Source: Sulfitobacter sp. M05 (lineage in GTDB: Bacteria > Pseudomonadota > Alphaproteobacteria > Rhodobacterales > Rhodobacteraceae). Taken from it: 64,000 nt of DNA. The notes beneath the pieces were generated by a model. The model did not search any database, was not told the origin of the DNA, and saw nothing but the letters and a program-made list of their open reading frames with translations. The position numbers were made by a program, and so were the translations under genes. How positions within the stretch are numbered: position 1 is the stretch's first letter; each line of letters starts with the position of its first letter. The stretch is taken from the NCBI RefSeq assembly GCF_029285175.1, contig NZ_JABEDH010000002.1, positions 496,001 to 560,000 on the forward strand, written 5' to 3'. Below, piece after piece: positions 53,252 through 63,678 of the stretch.

Positions 53252-55957
53252 CTATGCCAGCCGCCCGTGGCAGTGCTTGAACTTCTTGCCAGATCCGCAG
53301 GGGCAATCATCGTTCCGGCCCGGTGAACCCCAGGTGGTCGGATCATTCTCATCAAAGCCCGGTATCGCATTGGCGAATGTTTCCGGCGCGCCGTCCTGTG
53401 CGTCGGCCGCCGCTGCGGATTGCAACGCGGCCTGCTGCGCGCGCAGCTCTTCCATCATTGCTGCGCGTTCTTCTTCTGTCATCGGCTGAATTTGGCACAG
53501 TTTTTGGGTCACCTCCACCCGCAGGCTGTCCAACATCCCCTCAAACAGCTGGAATGATTCGTTCTTGTATTCGTTCAGCGGATCACGCTGCGCATAGCCG
53601 CGGAAACCCACCACAGAGCGCAGGTGCTCCAGCGTCATCAGGTGTTCTTGCCACTTGGTGTCGATCGCCTGCAACAACAGTTGTTTTTCAATGTTGCGCA
53701 TGTTTTCGCTGCCAAAGACTTCGGCCTTCTGCGCCATCATCTTGTCTGACGCCTCAATCAAGCGCTCGCGGATCACGTCATCATCTACGCCGTCCTCCTC
53801 GCACCATGCGACCACCGGCAGGTCCATATTGAGATGCTCGATCACGCCGGCGGTAAACCCTTGGGTATCCCATTGGTCAGCATAGGTTTTTGGCGGCATA
53901 TAGGTGTCGATCAGATCATCAATCACCTGATGGCGCATGTCGGTTGTGATCTCAGACAGGTCTTGCGATTCCATAATATCGCGACGCTGGCCAAAGATAA
54001 CTTTGCGCTGTTCGTTCATCACGTCGTCGAACTTCAACAGCTGTTTACGAATGTCAAAGTTGCGCCCTTCAACCTTGGCCTGAGCGCGTTCCAGCGACTT
54101 GTTGACCCAAGGGTGAATGATTGCCTCGCCTTCCTTCAAGCCCAGAGACGTCAGCACTTTTTCCAACCGCTCAGAGCCGAAAATCCGCATCAGGTCATCT
54201 TCGAGCGACAGGAAGAACGACGTGCGGCCCGGGTCACCCTGACGGCCCGAACGGCCACGCAATTGGTTATCAATGCGACGGCTTTCGTGACGCTCGGAGG
54301 CCAGAACATACAAACCGCCGGCCTCTAGAACCTTTTTCTTTTCCTCGGCATGCGCCGCTTCGATCCGTGTCCGAACTTCGACGGGATCGGCCTCGGGGTC
54401 GGCATCCAGCGCTTCCAGCACTTTCAATTCGACGTTACCACCCAATTGAATGTCGGTACCACGGCCGGCCATGTTCGTGGCAATCGTGACCGCACCCAGT
54501 TTACCGGCATCCGCGATAATCTGGGCTTCCTGCTCGTGCTGACGCGCGTTCAACACATTGTGCGTGATGCCAGCCTCGGTCAACATACGTGACAGTTGTT
54601 CTGATTTTTCAATCGACGTGGTACCCACGAGGCAAGGCTGCCCCTTGGCGTTGGCTTCTTTCACCTTGTCGATCATCGCCTTGTATTTTTCGCCCACGGT
54701 TCGATAAACGGCGTCGTCTTCGTCAATCCGGGCAATCGGCACGTTTGTGGGGATTTCAACAACACCCAGCCCGTAAATCTCGCCGAATTCCTCGGCCTCG
54801 GTCAGGGCGGTGCCGGTCATGCCGGCCAGCTTATCATAGAGGCGGAAATAGTTCTGGAACGTCACAGAGGCCAGCGTGACGTTTTCAGACATGATCGCCG
54901 TGCCTTCTTTCGCCTCGATCGCCTGATGCAGTCCGTCCGACAAGCGCCGACCCTGCATCATACGTCCAGTGAATTCGTCAATCAGCATGATTTCACCGTC
55001 GCGGACGATGTAATCCTTGTCCTTGATAAACAAGGTATGCGCGCGCAGGCCCTGATTTACGTGATGCACGATCGTTGTGCTTTCAGGGTCATAGAGCGAC
55101 TGCCCCTCTTCAAGCAGCCCCTCGGACCGCAACAGATCCTCAAGGAATTCATTGCCATCATCGGTAAATGTGACGTTACGGGTTTTCTCGTCCACCTCGT
55201 AATGCTCGGGCTTGAGTGACGGGATCAGCGTGTTGATCGTCACATACATTTCCGAACGGTCCTGCGCAGGGCCGGAGATGATCAGAGGTGTTCGCGCCTC
55301 GTCGATCAGAATGCTGTCCACCTCGTCGACAATTGCAAAAAAGTGGTGCTTTTGCAGAATCTCGTCGAGGTTTGATTTCATATTGTCGCGCAGATAGTCA
55401 AAGCCCAGCTCGTTGTTGGTCGCATAGGTGATGTCGCAGGCATAGGCCTCGCGCTTGGCTTCGTTACTCATGCCGGAAATTGCCGCACCTGTTTTCAGGC
55501 CTAAGGCGGCAAACACCTTACCCATCCAGTCGGCATCCCGCTGCACAAGGTATTCGTTCACGGTCACAACATGTACACCCTTGCCGGGCAGGGCGTTCAG
55601 ATAGGCCGCCAAAGCCGCGGTCAGTGTTTTACCTTCACCGGTCTTCTGCTCAGAGATATTCCCCTGATGCAGGAAGATCGCCGCCAGCAACTGTGTATCA
55701 AAAGCCCGCAAACCCAAAGTGCGCCGCGCCGCTTCGCGACAGTTGGCAAAAGCTTCGGGCAGCAGATCATCAAGGCTTTCGCCACCCCTGGCACGTGTGG
55801 CCAGTTCTTCGGTCTTGGCTTTGAGGCCTTCATCGCTCAGCTTTTCAAATTCTGGCTCCAGCGCATTTACTTTTGCCACCAGCGGGCGGGTCGCTTTGAT
55901 TTTGCGGTCATTTGGCGTGCCAAAGACCTTTTTGGCGATTGTTCCGATACCCAGCAT
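53252..55957 (-). CDS. secA: Preprotein translocase ATPase SecA
   Basis: Motor of the Sec pathway that pushes unfolded preproteins through SecYEG. The 901 residues have Walker [11 protein letters not shown] near 105, the [13 protein letters not shown]alker B region near 215, the second nucleotide-binding domain with [14 protein letters not shown] near 500, and a C-terminal zinc-binding [14 protein letters not shown] that contacts SecB. The start at 55957 has GGAGA five bases upstream and matches the family's [14 protein letters not shown]-terminus; an open frame to 56083 is not typical. It is divergent from the parvulin gene. Confidence 0.98.
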   Translation of the reverse strand: MLGIGTIAKKVFGTPNDRKIKATRPLVAKVNALEPEFEKLSDEGLKAKTEELATRARGGESLDDLLPEAFANCREAARRTLGLRAFDTQLLAAIFLHQGNISEQKTGEGKTLTAALAAYLNALPGKGVHVVTVNEYLVQRDADWMGKVFAALGLKTGAAISGMSNEAKREAYACDITYATNNELGFDYLRDNMKSNLDEILQKHHFFAIVDEVDSILIDEARTPLIISGPAQDRSEMYVTINTLIPSLKPEHYEVDEKTRNVTFTDDGNEFLEDLLRSEGLLEEGQSLYDPESTTIVHHVNQGLRAHTLFIKDKDYIVRDGEIMLIDEFTGRMMQGRRLSDGLHQAIEAKEGTAIMSENVTLASVTFQNYFRLYDKLAGMTGTALTEAEEFGEIYGLGVVEIPTNVPIARIDEDDAVYRTVGEKYKAMIDKVKEANAKGQPCLVGTTSIEKSEQLSRMLTEAGITHNVLNARQHEQEAQIIADAGKLGAVTIATNMAGRGTDIQLGGNVELKVLEALDADPEADPVEVRTRIEAAHAEEKKKVLEAGGLYVLASERHESRRIDNQLRGRSGRQGDPGRTSFFLSLEDDLMRIFGSERLEKVLTSLGLKEGEAIIHPWVNKSLERAQAKVEGRNFDIRKQLLKFDDVMNEQRKVIFGQRRDIMESQDLSEITTDMRHQVIDDLIDTYMPPKTYADQWDTQGFTAGVIEHLNMDLPVVAWCEEDGVDDDVIRERLIEASDKMMAQKAEVFGSENMRNIEKQLLLQAIDTKWQEHLMTLEHLRSVVGFRGYAQRDPLNEYKNESFQLFEGMLDSLRVEVTQKLCQIQPMTEEERAAMMEELRAQQAALQSAAAADAQDGAPETFANAIPGFDENDPTTWGSPGRNDDCPCGSGKKFKHCHGRLA

Positions 55958-56132
55958 GTGTTCTCCAGCCGACGTTTGAATTCTGCGCAGCGATCTGCTT
56001 GCCCAAGCCTCAGTCAGCCCATAGATAGATGGGGAACGTGGCTTGCATGTGCGCCCTTTAGGGCGATGTAAGGGCCGCACCATAGGCTGTCAATGTAGCA
56101 GCCCTTCACGGGGCTTAACGATAGGACGATCC

Positions 56133-56981
56133 ATGCAAAAACCCCTCACTTATCTGGCATCTCTGGCGCTGGCCGTTTCAGTGGCCCTGCCCGTCGCAGC
56201 GGAAGAAACACCAAACGTCGATACCATCGTCGCAACAGTGAACGGAACAGAGATCACCCTGGGCCATATGATCATCGCCCGTGCTACTCTGCCGCAACAA
56301 TACCAAGAACTGCCGGACGAGGTTTTGTACAAGGGTATTCTGGACCAACTGGTTCAGCAAAGTGCGCTTGCAGACACCCATGAGGGCGATTTGCCCAAAC
56401 GTGTCACACTGTCCCTTGAGAACGAGACACGGTCGTTGACTGCCGGCGAAGTGGTCGAAGGTGTGATGGCCGCCCCCTTGGACGAGGCCGCGCTGCATGC
56501 CGCCTATGATGCGGAATACAAGGACAAGGATGCAGGCGAAGAATACAACGCCTCCCATATCCTTGTCGAAACCGAAGAGGAAGCCAACGCCATCAAGCAA
56601 GAGCTTGAAGACGGCGCTGATTTTGCTGAAATGGCGCGGGAAAAGTCCACAGGCCCTTCAGGGCCCGGTGGCGGTTCGCTGGGCTGGTTTGGGCCCGGCA
56701 TGATGGTTCCTTCTTTTGAAGCCGCCGTTGTTGCAATGGAACCCGGTGCGGTGTCTTCCCCTGTCGAAACACAATTCGGCTGGCATGTCATCAAACTAAA
56801 CGAAACCCGCAAAACCAAGGTCCCCGCTCTGGAGGACGTGCGCGAGGAACTGGAATTGCAGGTCCGTCAAACCCTCGTGCAGACTCGCATTGAAGAAATC
56901 ACCGCCGCCGCTGATGTCGACCGGATGACAGATCAGGATATTGATCCATCCCTGATAAAGAACCTCGACTGGCTGGAGTAA
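56133..56981 (+). CDS. Periplasmic parvulin-type peptidyl-prolyl isomerase
   Basis: Rotamase of 282 residues that helps fold exported or outer-membrane proteins. The signal peptide spans about 1-23 (ALPVAAEE). A SurA/PpiD-like N-terminal helical chaperone region precedes a PpiC domain (about 135-230) with ASHILVETEEEA, GPSGPGGGSLGWFGPG and QFGWHVIKL. The start at 56133 has AGGA six bases upstream; an upstream in-frame ATG at 56043 would mask the signal peptide. The position divergent to secA fits a secretion theme. argJ follows five bases later. Confidence 0.93.
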   Translation: MQKPLTYLASLALAVSVALPVAAEETPNVDTIVATVNGTEITLGHMIIARATLPQQYQELPDEVLYKGILDQLVQQSALADTHEGDLPKRVTLSLENETRSLTAGEVVEGVMAAPLDEAALHAAYDAEYKDKDAGEEYNASHILVETEEEANAIKQELEDGADFAEMAREKSTGPSGPGGGSLGWFGPGMMVPSFEAAVVAMEPGAVSSPVETQFGWHVIKLNETRKTKVPALEDVREELELQVRQTLVQTRIEEITAAADVDRMTDQDIDPSLIKNLDWLE

Positions 56982-56986
56982 CGCAG

Positions 56987-58213
56987 GTGGGGAAAATCAC
57001 AAATGTATCGCCCCTTGCACCAGCAGGGTTTCCCGATCTTCCGCGCATTGAGGGGGTGCAATTCGCCACCGCCGCCGCCGGCGTGAAATATCAAGATCGC
57101 ACGGACGTTATGTTGGCGCAACTTGCACCGGGCACGGCAATTGCGGGTGTTTTCACCCGTTCTCAGACCCGTGCGGCACCGGTGCTGGATTGCCAGAGCA
57201 AGATCGGCGCAGTCTCTGATAAAGGCGCTGCCATCCTGGTAAATTCCGGCAATGCCAACGCCTTTACCGGGCGGCGTGGGATTGAAGCGGTAGAGGCGAT
57301 TACCGCGTCAGTCGCCCAAGTTTGCGATGTGCCACAATCGCGCGTCTTTACCTCGTCAACAGGTGTGATCGGTGAACCCCTGCCGTTTGAACGGGTGACC
57401 GCAGTTATTGCGGATGCAAAGACCTCCCTGTCGGCGGACAACATGCAGGATGCAGCACAGGCCATTATGACGACCGATACCTTCCCCAAGGGCGCATCGG
57501 CGTCATTGGAGATTGACGGTAAAACGGTTTCCATTGCGGGCATCGCCAAGGGGTCAGGCATGATTGCGCCCGATATGGCAACCATGCTGGTCTACATATT
57601 TACCGATGCCCTGGTTGATCAGGCGGCGCTGCAGGAGATGGTTTCCGCCGAATCCGACCGAACATTCAACAGCATTACCGTCGACAGCGATACATCAACG
57701 TCGGACACTGTAGTCGTTGCCGCGACCGGAGCATCAGGTGTGGATGCCGCGAACGTACCCGCATTCCAAACGGCTCTGCACGACGTGATGCAAGACCTTG
57801 CCTTTCAGGTTGTCCGTGACGGCGAAGGGGCGACCAAGTTCGTCGAGGTCGCCATTACTGGCGCTGCCAGCGATACAGACGCGAAACTGCACGCCATGGC
57901 GATTGCCAATTCACCTTTGGTAAAAACCGCCATCGCCGGGGAGGATGCCAATTGGGGCCGTGTTGTGATGGCCATCGGGAAATCCGGTGCAGCCGCAGAT
58001 CGTGACCGGCTTTCAATCAGGTTCGGCGATATTGAAGTGGCCAAAGAAGGCTGGCGCAGCCCCAATTATTCAGAAGCAGATGCAGCAGCACATATGAAGG
58101 GTGACGAAATCCTGATTGCAGTCGATTTGGGGATCGGAAACGGAAAATCCACTGTCTGGACCTGTGATCTGACCCACGGCTATATCGAGATCAACGCGGA
58201 CTACCGGTCGTGA
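56987..58213 (+). CDS. argJ: Bifunctional ornithine acetyltransferase / N-acetylglutamate synthase
   Basis: Cyclic arginine-synthesis enzyme that moves the acetyl group from acetylornithine to glutamate. The 408-residue precursor autocleaves at the conserved ATML motif (APDMATMLVYIF near residue 192), making Thr the nucleophile. The start codon is GTG with GGAG eight bases upstream. Conserved KGSGMIAPDMA and NSGNANAFTG motifs are present. Its stop overlaps mutT (GTGA). Confidence 0.96.
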   Translation: MGKITNVSPLAPAGFPDLPRIEGVQFATAAAGVKYQDRTDVMLAQLAPGTAIAGVFTRSQTRAAPVLDCQSKIGAVSDKGAAILVNSGNANAFTGRRGIEAVEAITASVAQVCDVPQSRVFTSSTGVIGEPLPFERVTAVIADAKTSLSADNMQDAAQAIMTTDTFPKGASASLEIDGKTVSIAGIAKGSGMIAPDMATMLVYIFTDALVDQAALQEMVSAESDRTFNSITVDSDTSTSDTVVVAATGASGVDAANVPAFQTALHDVMQDLAFQVVRDGEGATKFVEVAITGAASDTDAKLHAMAIANSPLVKTAIAGEDANWGRVVMAIGKSGAAADRDRLSIRFGDIEVAKEGWRSPNYSEADAAAHMKGDEILIAVDLGIGNGKSTVWTCDLTHGYIEINADYRS

Positions 58214-58608
58214 AGGTTGTTCTGGTCTCGGCCGTTGCATTGATCGACGTAGATGGCCGTATCCTGCTTGCACAGCGCCCCGAGGGAAAATCCATGGCTG
58301 GCCTGTGGGAATTCCCCGGCGGCAAGGTAGAAACCGGAGAAACCCCGGAAGTGGCTTTGGTCCGCGAGCTGGAAGAAGAGCTGGGGATCAATACCTGGGC
58401 GTCCTGTCTGGCCCCGCTGACCTTCGCAAGCCACAGCTACGATGATTTCCACCTTGTGATGCCACTATTTGCCTGCCGCAAATGGGAAGGCACACCATTC
58501 TCAAAGGAAAATCAGGCGCTTAAATGGGTTCATGCAAAAGATTTGCGCAATTATCCCATGCCTGCGGCTGACGTACCGTTGATTCCCATCCTGCGTGACT
58601 GGCTTTAG
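58210..58608 (+). CDS. mutT: 8-oxo-dGTP diphosphatase MutT
   Basis: Nudix hydrolase of 132 residues that removes oxidised dGTP. The Nudix box is GGKVETGETPEVALVRELEEE (about 37-57), with all expected Glu and Arg positions. The start is GTG overlapping the argJ stop, so argJ and mutT are translationally coupled. The argJ-mutT pairing is common in the family. Confidence 0.93.
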   Translation: MKVVLVSAVALIDVDGRILLAQRPEGKSMAGLWEFPGGKVETGETPEVALVRELEEELGINTWASCLAPLTFASHSYDDFHLVMPLFACRKWEGTPFSKENQALKWVHAKDLRNYPMPAADVPLIPILRDWL

Positions 58609-58709
58609 AAATATTAAAATCGGGTTGAATTCTCGTGTATCGGGAAACAATTCACTGGAAGCTTCACGAATTGTTGATTATGTTTTCCCTACTGTCTGGG
58701 GAGAGAGAA

Positions 58710-58841
58710 ATGCTGCGTACCATCACACTTGGATCATGTGTATCCGTTCAGGGTATCTTTGTAAAAGACTTGGCCGATGGCCGTGTCGCTGTAAAAGTTG
58801 ACGATACCGTCTTTGCTGGCACACCTGTCCGCAAGAACTAA
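58710..58841 (+). CDS. 43-residue protein conserved in Rhodobacteraceae
   Basis: A small protein of unknown function beginning MLRTITLGSCVSVQG and ending GTPVRKN. GGGGAGAGAG lies just before the ATG, a strong ribosome site, and an intrinsic terminator follows after 22 bases, so it looks like a real monocistronic gene. From memory, very similar small proteins occur in many Rhodobacteraceae. The pattern of short beta strands (GRVAVKVDDTVFAG) suggests a small beta-rich protein. A longer in-frame ATG at 58635 adds unconserved residues. Confidence 0.7.
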   Translation: MLRTITLGSCVSVQGIFVKDLADGRVAVKVDDTVFAGTPVRKN

Positions 58842-58863
58842 TCTTTCCGGTCTTCCGGAACGT

Positions 58864-58895
58864 AAAAAGGGGCCGCTTTCGCTGCCCCTTTTTTC
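58864..58895. terminator. Bidirectional intrinsic terminator
   Basis: AAAAAGGGGC and GCCCCTTTTTT form a perfect stem with a 10-base loop and a T-run in both orientations. It lies between the small gene on the plus strand and infB on the minus strand and can end both transcripts. Confidence 0.88.
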
Positions 58896-58938
58896 TTGTC
58901 TCGGCGGTGGGCCAGACATTTCTGCCTGACCTCCAATA

Positions 58939-61410
58939 TTATTTCAGCGTCCGCTCTACTTCTTCGCGGGTGAAAATCTCGATCACGTCATTGGGGCGGA
59001 TGTCATCGTAGTTCTCGAAAGCCATGCCGCATTCCTGACCGGACTGTACCTCTGGCACCTCGTCCTTGAAGCGCTTGAGCGTTTTCAGCGTGCCCTCGTG
59101 GATTACCACGTTGTCACGCAGCAAGCGCACACCAGCAGAGCGACGCGCCACACCTTCTGTGACCAGACAACCGGCAACTTTGCCAACGCCCGTGACCTTG
59201 AACACTTCCTTGATATTCGCATATCCGATGAAGTTCTCTTTGATCTCGTTGCTCAACAGGCCGGAAGCCGCTGCTTTTACGTCATCGACCAGATCATAGA
59301 TGACCGAGTAATAACGGATCTCGACACCCTTTTGGTTGGCCGTGTTGCGGGCCGATGCATTGGCACGCACGTTAAAGCCCATGATCGGTGCGCCGGATGC
59401 TTCGGCCAGACCAACGTCGGTTTCGGTGATGGCACCAACACCCGAGTGAAGGACGCGCACACGCACCTCGTCGTTGCCGATCTTTTCCATCGCCTGAACG
59501 ATGGCTTCGGCAGAACCTTGAACATCCGCTTTCAGCAGGATCGGCAGTTCGCTGACATCCTCGTTGGCTTTGGCATTCGCCATCAGCTGTTCCAGCGTCG
59601 TCGCCGCACCAGCCGCTGCGCGTTTGTCTTTGGCGGCGTTTGCCCGGTAATCGGCAATCTCGCGCGCCTGCGCTTCGGTTTCGGTCACGTTCAACACATC
59701 GCCCGCTTCGGGTGTGCCGTTCAGGCCCAGAACCTCAACTGGAACAGATGGGCCCGCTTCTTTCACGCGGTTGCCCTGATCGTCGATCAGTGCGCGAACT
59801 TTACCGTATTGCTCACCCACAACAAAGATATCGCCCTGACGCAGCGTGCCGTTCTGAACCAGAACTGTCGCCACAGGGCCACGACCCACGTCAAGCTGCG
59901 CTTCGATAACTGCACCAACAGCGGCGCGGTTCGGGTTTGCTTTCAGTTCGAGAATTTCCGCCTGAAGCGCGATGGCATCGAGCAGCTCGTCTAGGCCCTG
60001 ACCGGTGATCGCCGAAACTTCGACGTCCTGCACTTCGCCCGACATTTTTTCAACGATCACTTCGTGCTGCAACAGATCGGTGCGCACTTTGTCAGGATCA
60101 GCCGCCGGGCGGTCAATCTTGTTGATCGCAACAATCATCGGCACTTTGGCCGCTTTGGCATGGGCAATCGCTTCGATGGTCTGCGGCATCACGGCATCAT
60201 CCGCCGCAACAACCAACACAACAATGTCCGTTACCTGCGCACCACGTGAGCGCATCGAGGTAAAGGCAGCGTGGCCCGGTGTATCAAGGAAGGACAGAAC
60301 CTGCCCGCCATCGGTTGTGACCTGATAGGCACCGATATGCTGTGTGATGCCACCGGCTTCGCCTGCCACAACCTTGGCGTTGCGAATCGCATCCAAAAGC
60401 GAGGTTTTGCCGTGGTCAACGTGACCCATGATGGTGATGACCGGAGGACGACCCATAAGGTCTTTCGGATCATCAACGATCTCTTTGATCACATCTTCAA
60501 CGTCCGCATCGGAAACCCGTACAACCTTGTGGCCGAATTCCTCGATGATCAACTCTGCGGTATCCGCGTCGATGGTCTCGTTCTGGGTAACCATCATGCC
60601 GTTTTGCATCAGCGCCTTAACAACGGCACCTGTCTTTTCGGCCATACGGGCAGCCAGTTCAGACACCACAATCGCCGGTGGCAGGTTCACGTTACGAATG
60701 ATCTTTTCGCGCTCGACGTTGCCGCCCATCGCCTTCTGACGCTGACGCTCCTGCTTGCGCTTCATTGCGGCCATTGACCGCTGACGCCCGCCTTCACCAC
60801 CGGTAAGCGCCTGATTAACAGTCAGCTTTCCGGAACGACGGTTGTCGTCGGCACGGTTTTTCTTGTTGGTCTCTTCCCGGTCACGTTCGGTTTTGCGTAC
60901 CGCCGGCCCCGGTGCCGCTTTGTTGGGTGTCGGGCGGGCCGCTGCCGGAGCAGCAGGTGCAGCAGCAGCAGCCTGTGCAGCAGCCTCTGCGTCACGTTTG
61001 GCGCGGGCTTCTTCTTCGGCTTTCGCCTTCAGGCTCTCCTCGCGCTCGCGGTCCGCTTTTTCTTTTGCATCAATCTCGGCGCGGCGGCGTTCGCGCTCTT
61101 CTGCGCGGGCCTTTTCCTCGGCCAGACGTGCGGCGGCTTCCTCAGCCTCACGCGCCTTGGCAGCCTGAACAGCCTTCAGACGACGCTCCATCTCTGCATC
61201 CGAAATGCCCGCAGGGCGTTTGGACGGATCCCCAACAGGACCGGCACCCGGGCCAGTTGGCTTGTGGCCACCAGGCTTTGGCACCATCACGCGCTTGCGC
61301 TTGGTCTCAACCACGACGTTCTTGGTCCGCCCATGGCTAAAGCTTTGCTTTACGTTGCTGGGACGCGAACCGCCCAGACCCAATGTTTTTCTGCCGTCTG
61401 TATCGCTCAT
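58939..61410 (-). CDS. infB: Translation initiation factor IF-2
   Basis: GTPase that delivers fMet-tRNA to the 30S subunit. The 823 residues have an Ala/Glu/Arg-rich coiled-coil N-terminal part (about 70-190), the IF2_N domain, then the G domain with [12 protein letters not shown] (G1 near 330), DTPGHAAF (G3) and NKIDRP (G4), and domains II-IV to the C-terminus. It is the last gene of the rimP-nusA-rnpM-infB operon, with eight bases after rnpM. Confidence 0.98.
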   Translation of the reverse strand: MSDTDGRKTLGLGGSRPSNVKQSFSHGRTKNVVVETKRKRVMVPKPGGHKPTGPGAGPVGDPSKRPAGISDAEMERRLKAVQAAKAREAEEAAARLAEEKARAEERERRRAEIDAKEKADREREESLKAKAEEEARAKRDAEAAAQAAAAAPAAPAAARPTPNKAAPGPAVRKTERDREETNKKNRADDNRRSGKLTVNQALTGGEGGRQRSMAAMKRKQERQRQKAMGGNVEREKIIRNVNLPPAIVVSELAARMAEKTGAVVKALMQNGMMVTQNETIDADTAELIIEEFGHKVVRVSDADVEDVIKEIVDDPKDLMGRPPVITIMGHVDHGKTSLLDAIRNAKVVAGEAGGITQHIGAYQVTTDGGQVLSFLDTPGHAAFTSMRSRGAQVTDIVVLVVAADDAVMPQTIEAIAHAKAAKVPMIVAINKIDRPAADPDKVRTDLLQHEVIVEKMSGEVQDVEVSAITGQGLDELLDAIALQAEILELKANPNRAAVGAVIEAQLDVGRGPVATVLVQNGTLRQGDIFVVGEQYGKVRALIDDQGNRVKEAGPSVPVEVLGLNGTPEAGDVLNVTETEAQAREIADYRANAAKDKRAAAGAATTLEQLMANAKANEDVSELPILLKADVQGSAEAIVQAMEKIGNDEVRVRVLHSGVGAITETDVGLAEASGAPIMGFNVRANASARNTANQKGVEIRYYSVIYDLVDDVKAAASGLLSNEIKENFIGYANIKEVFKVTGVGKVAGCLVTEGVARRSAGVRLLRDNVVIHEGTLKTLKRFKDEVPEVQSGQECGMAFENYDDIRPNDVIEIFTREEVERTLK

Positions 61411-61418
61411 TTAGCTCG

Positions 61419-62039
61419 TCATCCTTCCGGCTGGCCGCTGCCAGCCCCGTTTTGTCGCACGCCTTTAAGTCGTTGGGCCTCCTCTACAACACGTAGAGTG
61501 AGTCCACCAGAGGCGAGCGCCCCATGTATCACAGTTTGACGACCGAATGCCAAACCCAATTCATCCGCCGTCAACCAGCCAATATATTGACCGTAATGCG
61601 GCGTGCTCAGTTTCGTTTTACCACGTTCGGATCCGTCAGTGGCCTGAATAAGCACCTGGGCCTCTTCAGTCTGAAGCCAGCTTTTGACTTTTTCGTACCC
61701 TGCAACGGCCCGTCCGCCCTTGCGTTGCAATGAAATCAGCTCGACCACACGCCGTGCGAGCTGCTTTTCTACTTCATCCACCAGATCGTCCTGAACGGTG
61801 ACCTGTTTTTTGGCCGCGCGGGTGAACAATTTCTTGCTTACCGCCTGCTCAAGCGCGGCGCGGTCCGCGGCAACATACATGCCACGTCCGGGTAACTTCC
61901 CCAGAATATCAGGGTAAACCTGATTATCCGGGCCAACCACGAACTTTACCAACCCATACTTAGGCTGGATTTCGCCCGTGGCAATGCACTTGCGGTCAGG
62001 ACCGTTTTCACGGTCTTTGGAGACGCCACCGCGGCTCAT
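61419..62039 (-). CDS. rnpM: RNA-binding protein RnpM/YlxR (DUF448) with L7Ae-like part
   Basis: A 206-residue protein. The first about 85 residues are the YlxR domain (PDRKCIATGEIQP, VYPDILGKLPGRGMYV), which has been linked to RNase P regulation in some bacteria. The remaining part (about 90-200) resembles a ribosomal L7Ae/L30e fold (GGRAVAGYEKVKSWLQ, AQVLIQATDGSERGKTKL). This fused form is usual in alphaproteobacteria. The start at 62039 fits the conserved N-terminus; an open frame to 62132 overlaps nusA. Between nusA and infB, its normal place. Confidence 0.9.
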   Translation of the reverse strand: MSRGGVSKDRENGPDRKCIATGEIQPKYGLVKFVVGPDNQVYPDILGKLPGRGMYVAADRAALEQAVSKKLFTRAAKKQVTVQDDLVDEVEKQLARRVVELISLQRKGGRAVAGYEKVKSWLQTEEAQVLIQATDGSERGKTKLSTPHYGQYIGWLTADELGLAFGRQTVIHGALASGGLTLRVVEEAQRLKGVRQNGAGSGQPEG

Positions 62040-62061
62040 CAGGGACAACCGAGGCCTGAGA

Positions 62062-63678
62062 TCAGGCCTCGACCTCCTGTTCTTCTGTATCGTCTTCCTC
62101 GATTTCTTCTGCTTCCAGCTCCGCCGGATCAACCCAACCCAGCATCACACGGGCAGTCATGATCATGCTCTGCGCATCTTCCAATGAGATGTCGAAAGCT
62201 TCCAGCGATCCGTCGTCCTTTACGCGTTCGCCGTCTACAGTTGTCCAGCCGCCGGCCAGTTCCCAATCCGCACAGGTTGCAAAATCTTCCAGCGTTTTCA
62301 CGCCATCCTTTGCCAGTGCTTCAATCATTTGGGGTGTCAGCCCGTCAAATTCAACAAGGCTGTCTTCGACACCCAAAGCGCGGGCTGATTCCAAGGCTGC
62401 CTTGTTCTGCGCTTCCAGCACATCCTGTGCGCGGGCTTGCAGTTCCTTGGCGGTGTCCTCGTCAACACCATCAATTACCAGAAGTTCGCTGACTTCGACA
62501 TAGGCGACTTCTTCAAGGTTGGTAAACCCTTCGGAAACCAGCAGCTGGGCAAAGAATTCGTCCAGATCAAGGTTATCCATGAACAGCTTGGTACGTAGTT
62601 CAAACTCGGCCTGACGGCGCTGGCTTTCCTGCTCTTCTGTCATGATGTCGATGTCCAGACCGGTCAGCTGTGATGCCAAACGCACGTTCTGGCCACGGCG
62701 GCCAATCGCGAGGCTCAGCTGCTCTTCAGGAACAACAACTTCGATCTTGCCGGCTTCTTCATCCAGAACAACCTTGGAAACTTCCGCAGGCTGCAAGGCG
62801 TTCACAAGGAAGGTCGGCTGATCGTCATTCCATGGAATGATGTCGATTTTCTCGCCCTGCAATTCGTTCACAACGGCCTGCACACGGCTGCCGCGCATAC
62901 CCACACAGGCACCCACCGGATCAATTGATCCATCATAGCTGATCACAGCAATCTTTGCGCGTGAACCGGGATCACGGGCGACCGCCTTGATCTCGATGAT
63001 ACCGTCGTAAATTTCCGGCACTTCCATTTTGAACAGCTCGGCCATGAATTCGGGCGCAGTACGGCTCAGGAAAATCTGTGGTCCGCGCTGCTCGCGGCGC
63101 ACATCCTTGATGTAGACACGGATACGATCGTTAGGACGGTAGGACTCGCGGCCAATCTTTTCGTTGCGGCGCAGGATCGCTTCGCCAGCGCCCACATCCA
63201 CGATAACGTTGCCGTATTCTTCGCGCTTAACCAAACCATTGATGATCGTACCGGCGCGGTCCTTGAACTCCTCGAACTGGCGGTCACGTTCGGCTTCGCG
63301 GATCTTTTGCAAGATCACCTGTTTCGCGGATTGCGCAGCGATACGGCCCATTTCAACCGGTGGCACTTCCTCGATCAACTGTTGGCCGATTTCCGGGTTG
63401 TCCATATATTGCTTGGCCTGTTCGACGGTGAATTCCGCCTGATAGTTCTCAAGCTCTTCATCGGCGACCACGGTCCGTACGCGGGTAAATGTCGCGCGGC
63501 CGGTCTTGCGGTCGATTGACACGTGAATATCCATTTCCGCGCCGTAACGCGACTTTGCCGCACGGGCCAGCGATTCTTCCATCGCCTCAATGACCAGCGC
63601 AGGGTCGATCATCTTTTCCCGGGCCACAGCCTCGGCGGTCTGCAACAACTCAAGCTGGTTGGCGGATGTAATGGCCAT
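62062..63678 (-). CDS. nusA: Transcription termination/antitermination factor NusA
   Basis: RNA polymerase-bound factor controlling pausing, termination and antitermination. The 538 residues comprise the N-terminal RNAP-binding domain, S1 (about 135-200), KH1/KH2 (about 205-345; VGACVGMRGSRVQAVVNEL, GRRGQNVRLASQLTG) and two C-terminal helix-hairpin-helix repeats (about 365-500), ending in an acidic EEIEEDDTEEQEVEA tail. The ATG overlaps the rimP stop by one base (TAATG). Confidence 0.98.
   Translation of the reverse strand: MAITSANQLELLQTAEAVAREKMIDPALVIEAMEESLARAAKSRYGAEMDIHVSIDRKTGRATFTRVRTVVADEELENYQAEFTVEQAKQYMDNPEIGQQLIEEVPPVEMGRIAAQSAKQVILQKIREAERDRQFEEFKDRAGTIINGLVKREEYGNVIVDVGAGEAILRRNEKIGRESYRPNDRIRVYIKDVRREQRGPQIFLSRTAPEFMAELFKMEVPEIYDGIIEIKAVARDPGSRAKIAVISYDGSIDPVGACVGMRGSRVQAVVNELQGEKIDIIPWNDDQPTFLVNALQPAEVSKVVLDEEAGKIEVVVPEEQLSLAIGRRGQNVRLASQLTGLDIDIMTEEQESQRRQAEFELRTKLFMDNLDLDEFFAQLLVSEGFTNLEEVAYVEVSELLVIDGVDEDTAKELQARAQDVLEAQNKAALESARALGVEDSLVEFDGLTPQMIEALAKDGVKTLEDFATCADWELAGGWTTVDGERVKDDGSLEAFDISLEDAQSMIMTARVMLGWVDPAELEAEEIEEDDTEEQEVEA

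Noticed and set aside
55958..56083. N-terminal extension of SecA
   Set aside because: The family N-terminus begins at the chosen start with a good ribosome site; the extra residues overlap the divergent promoter region.
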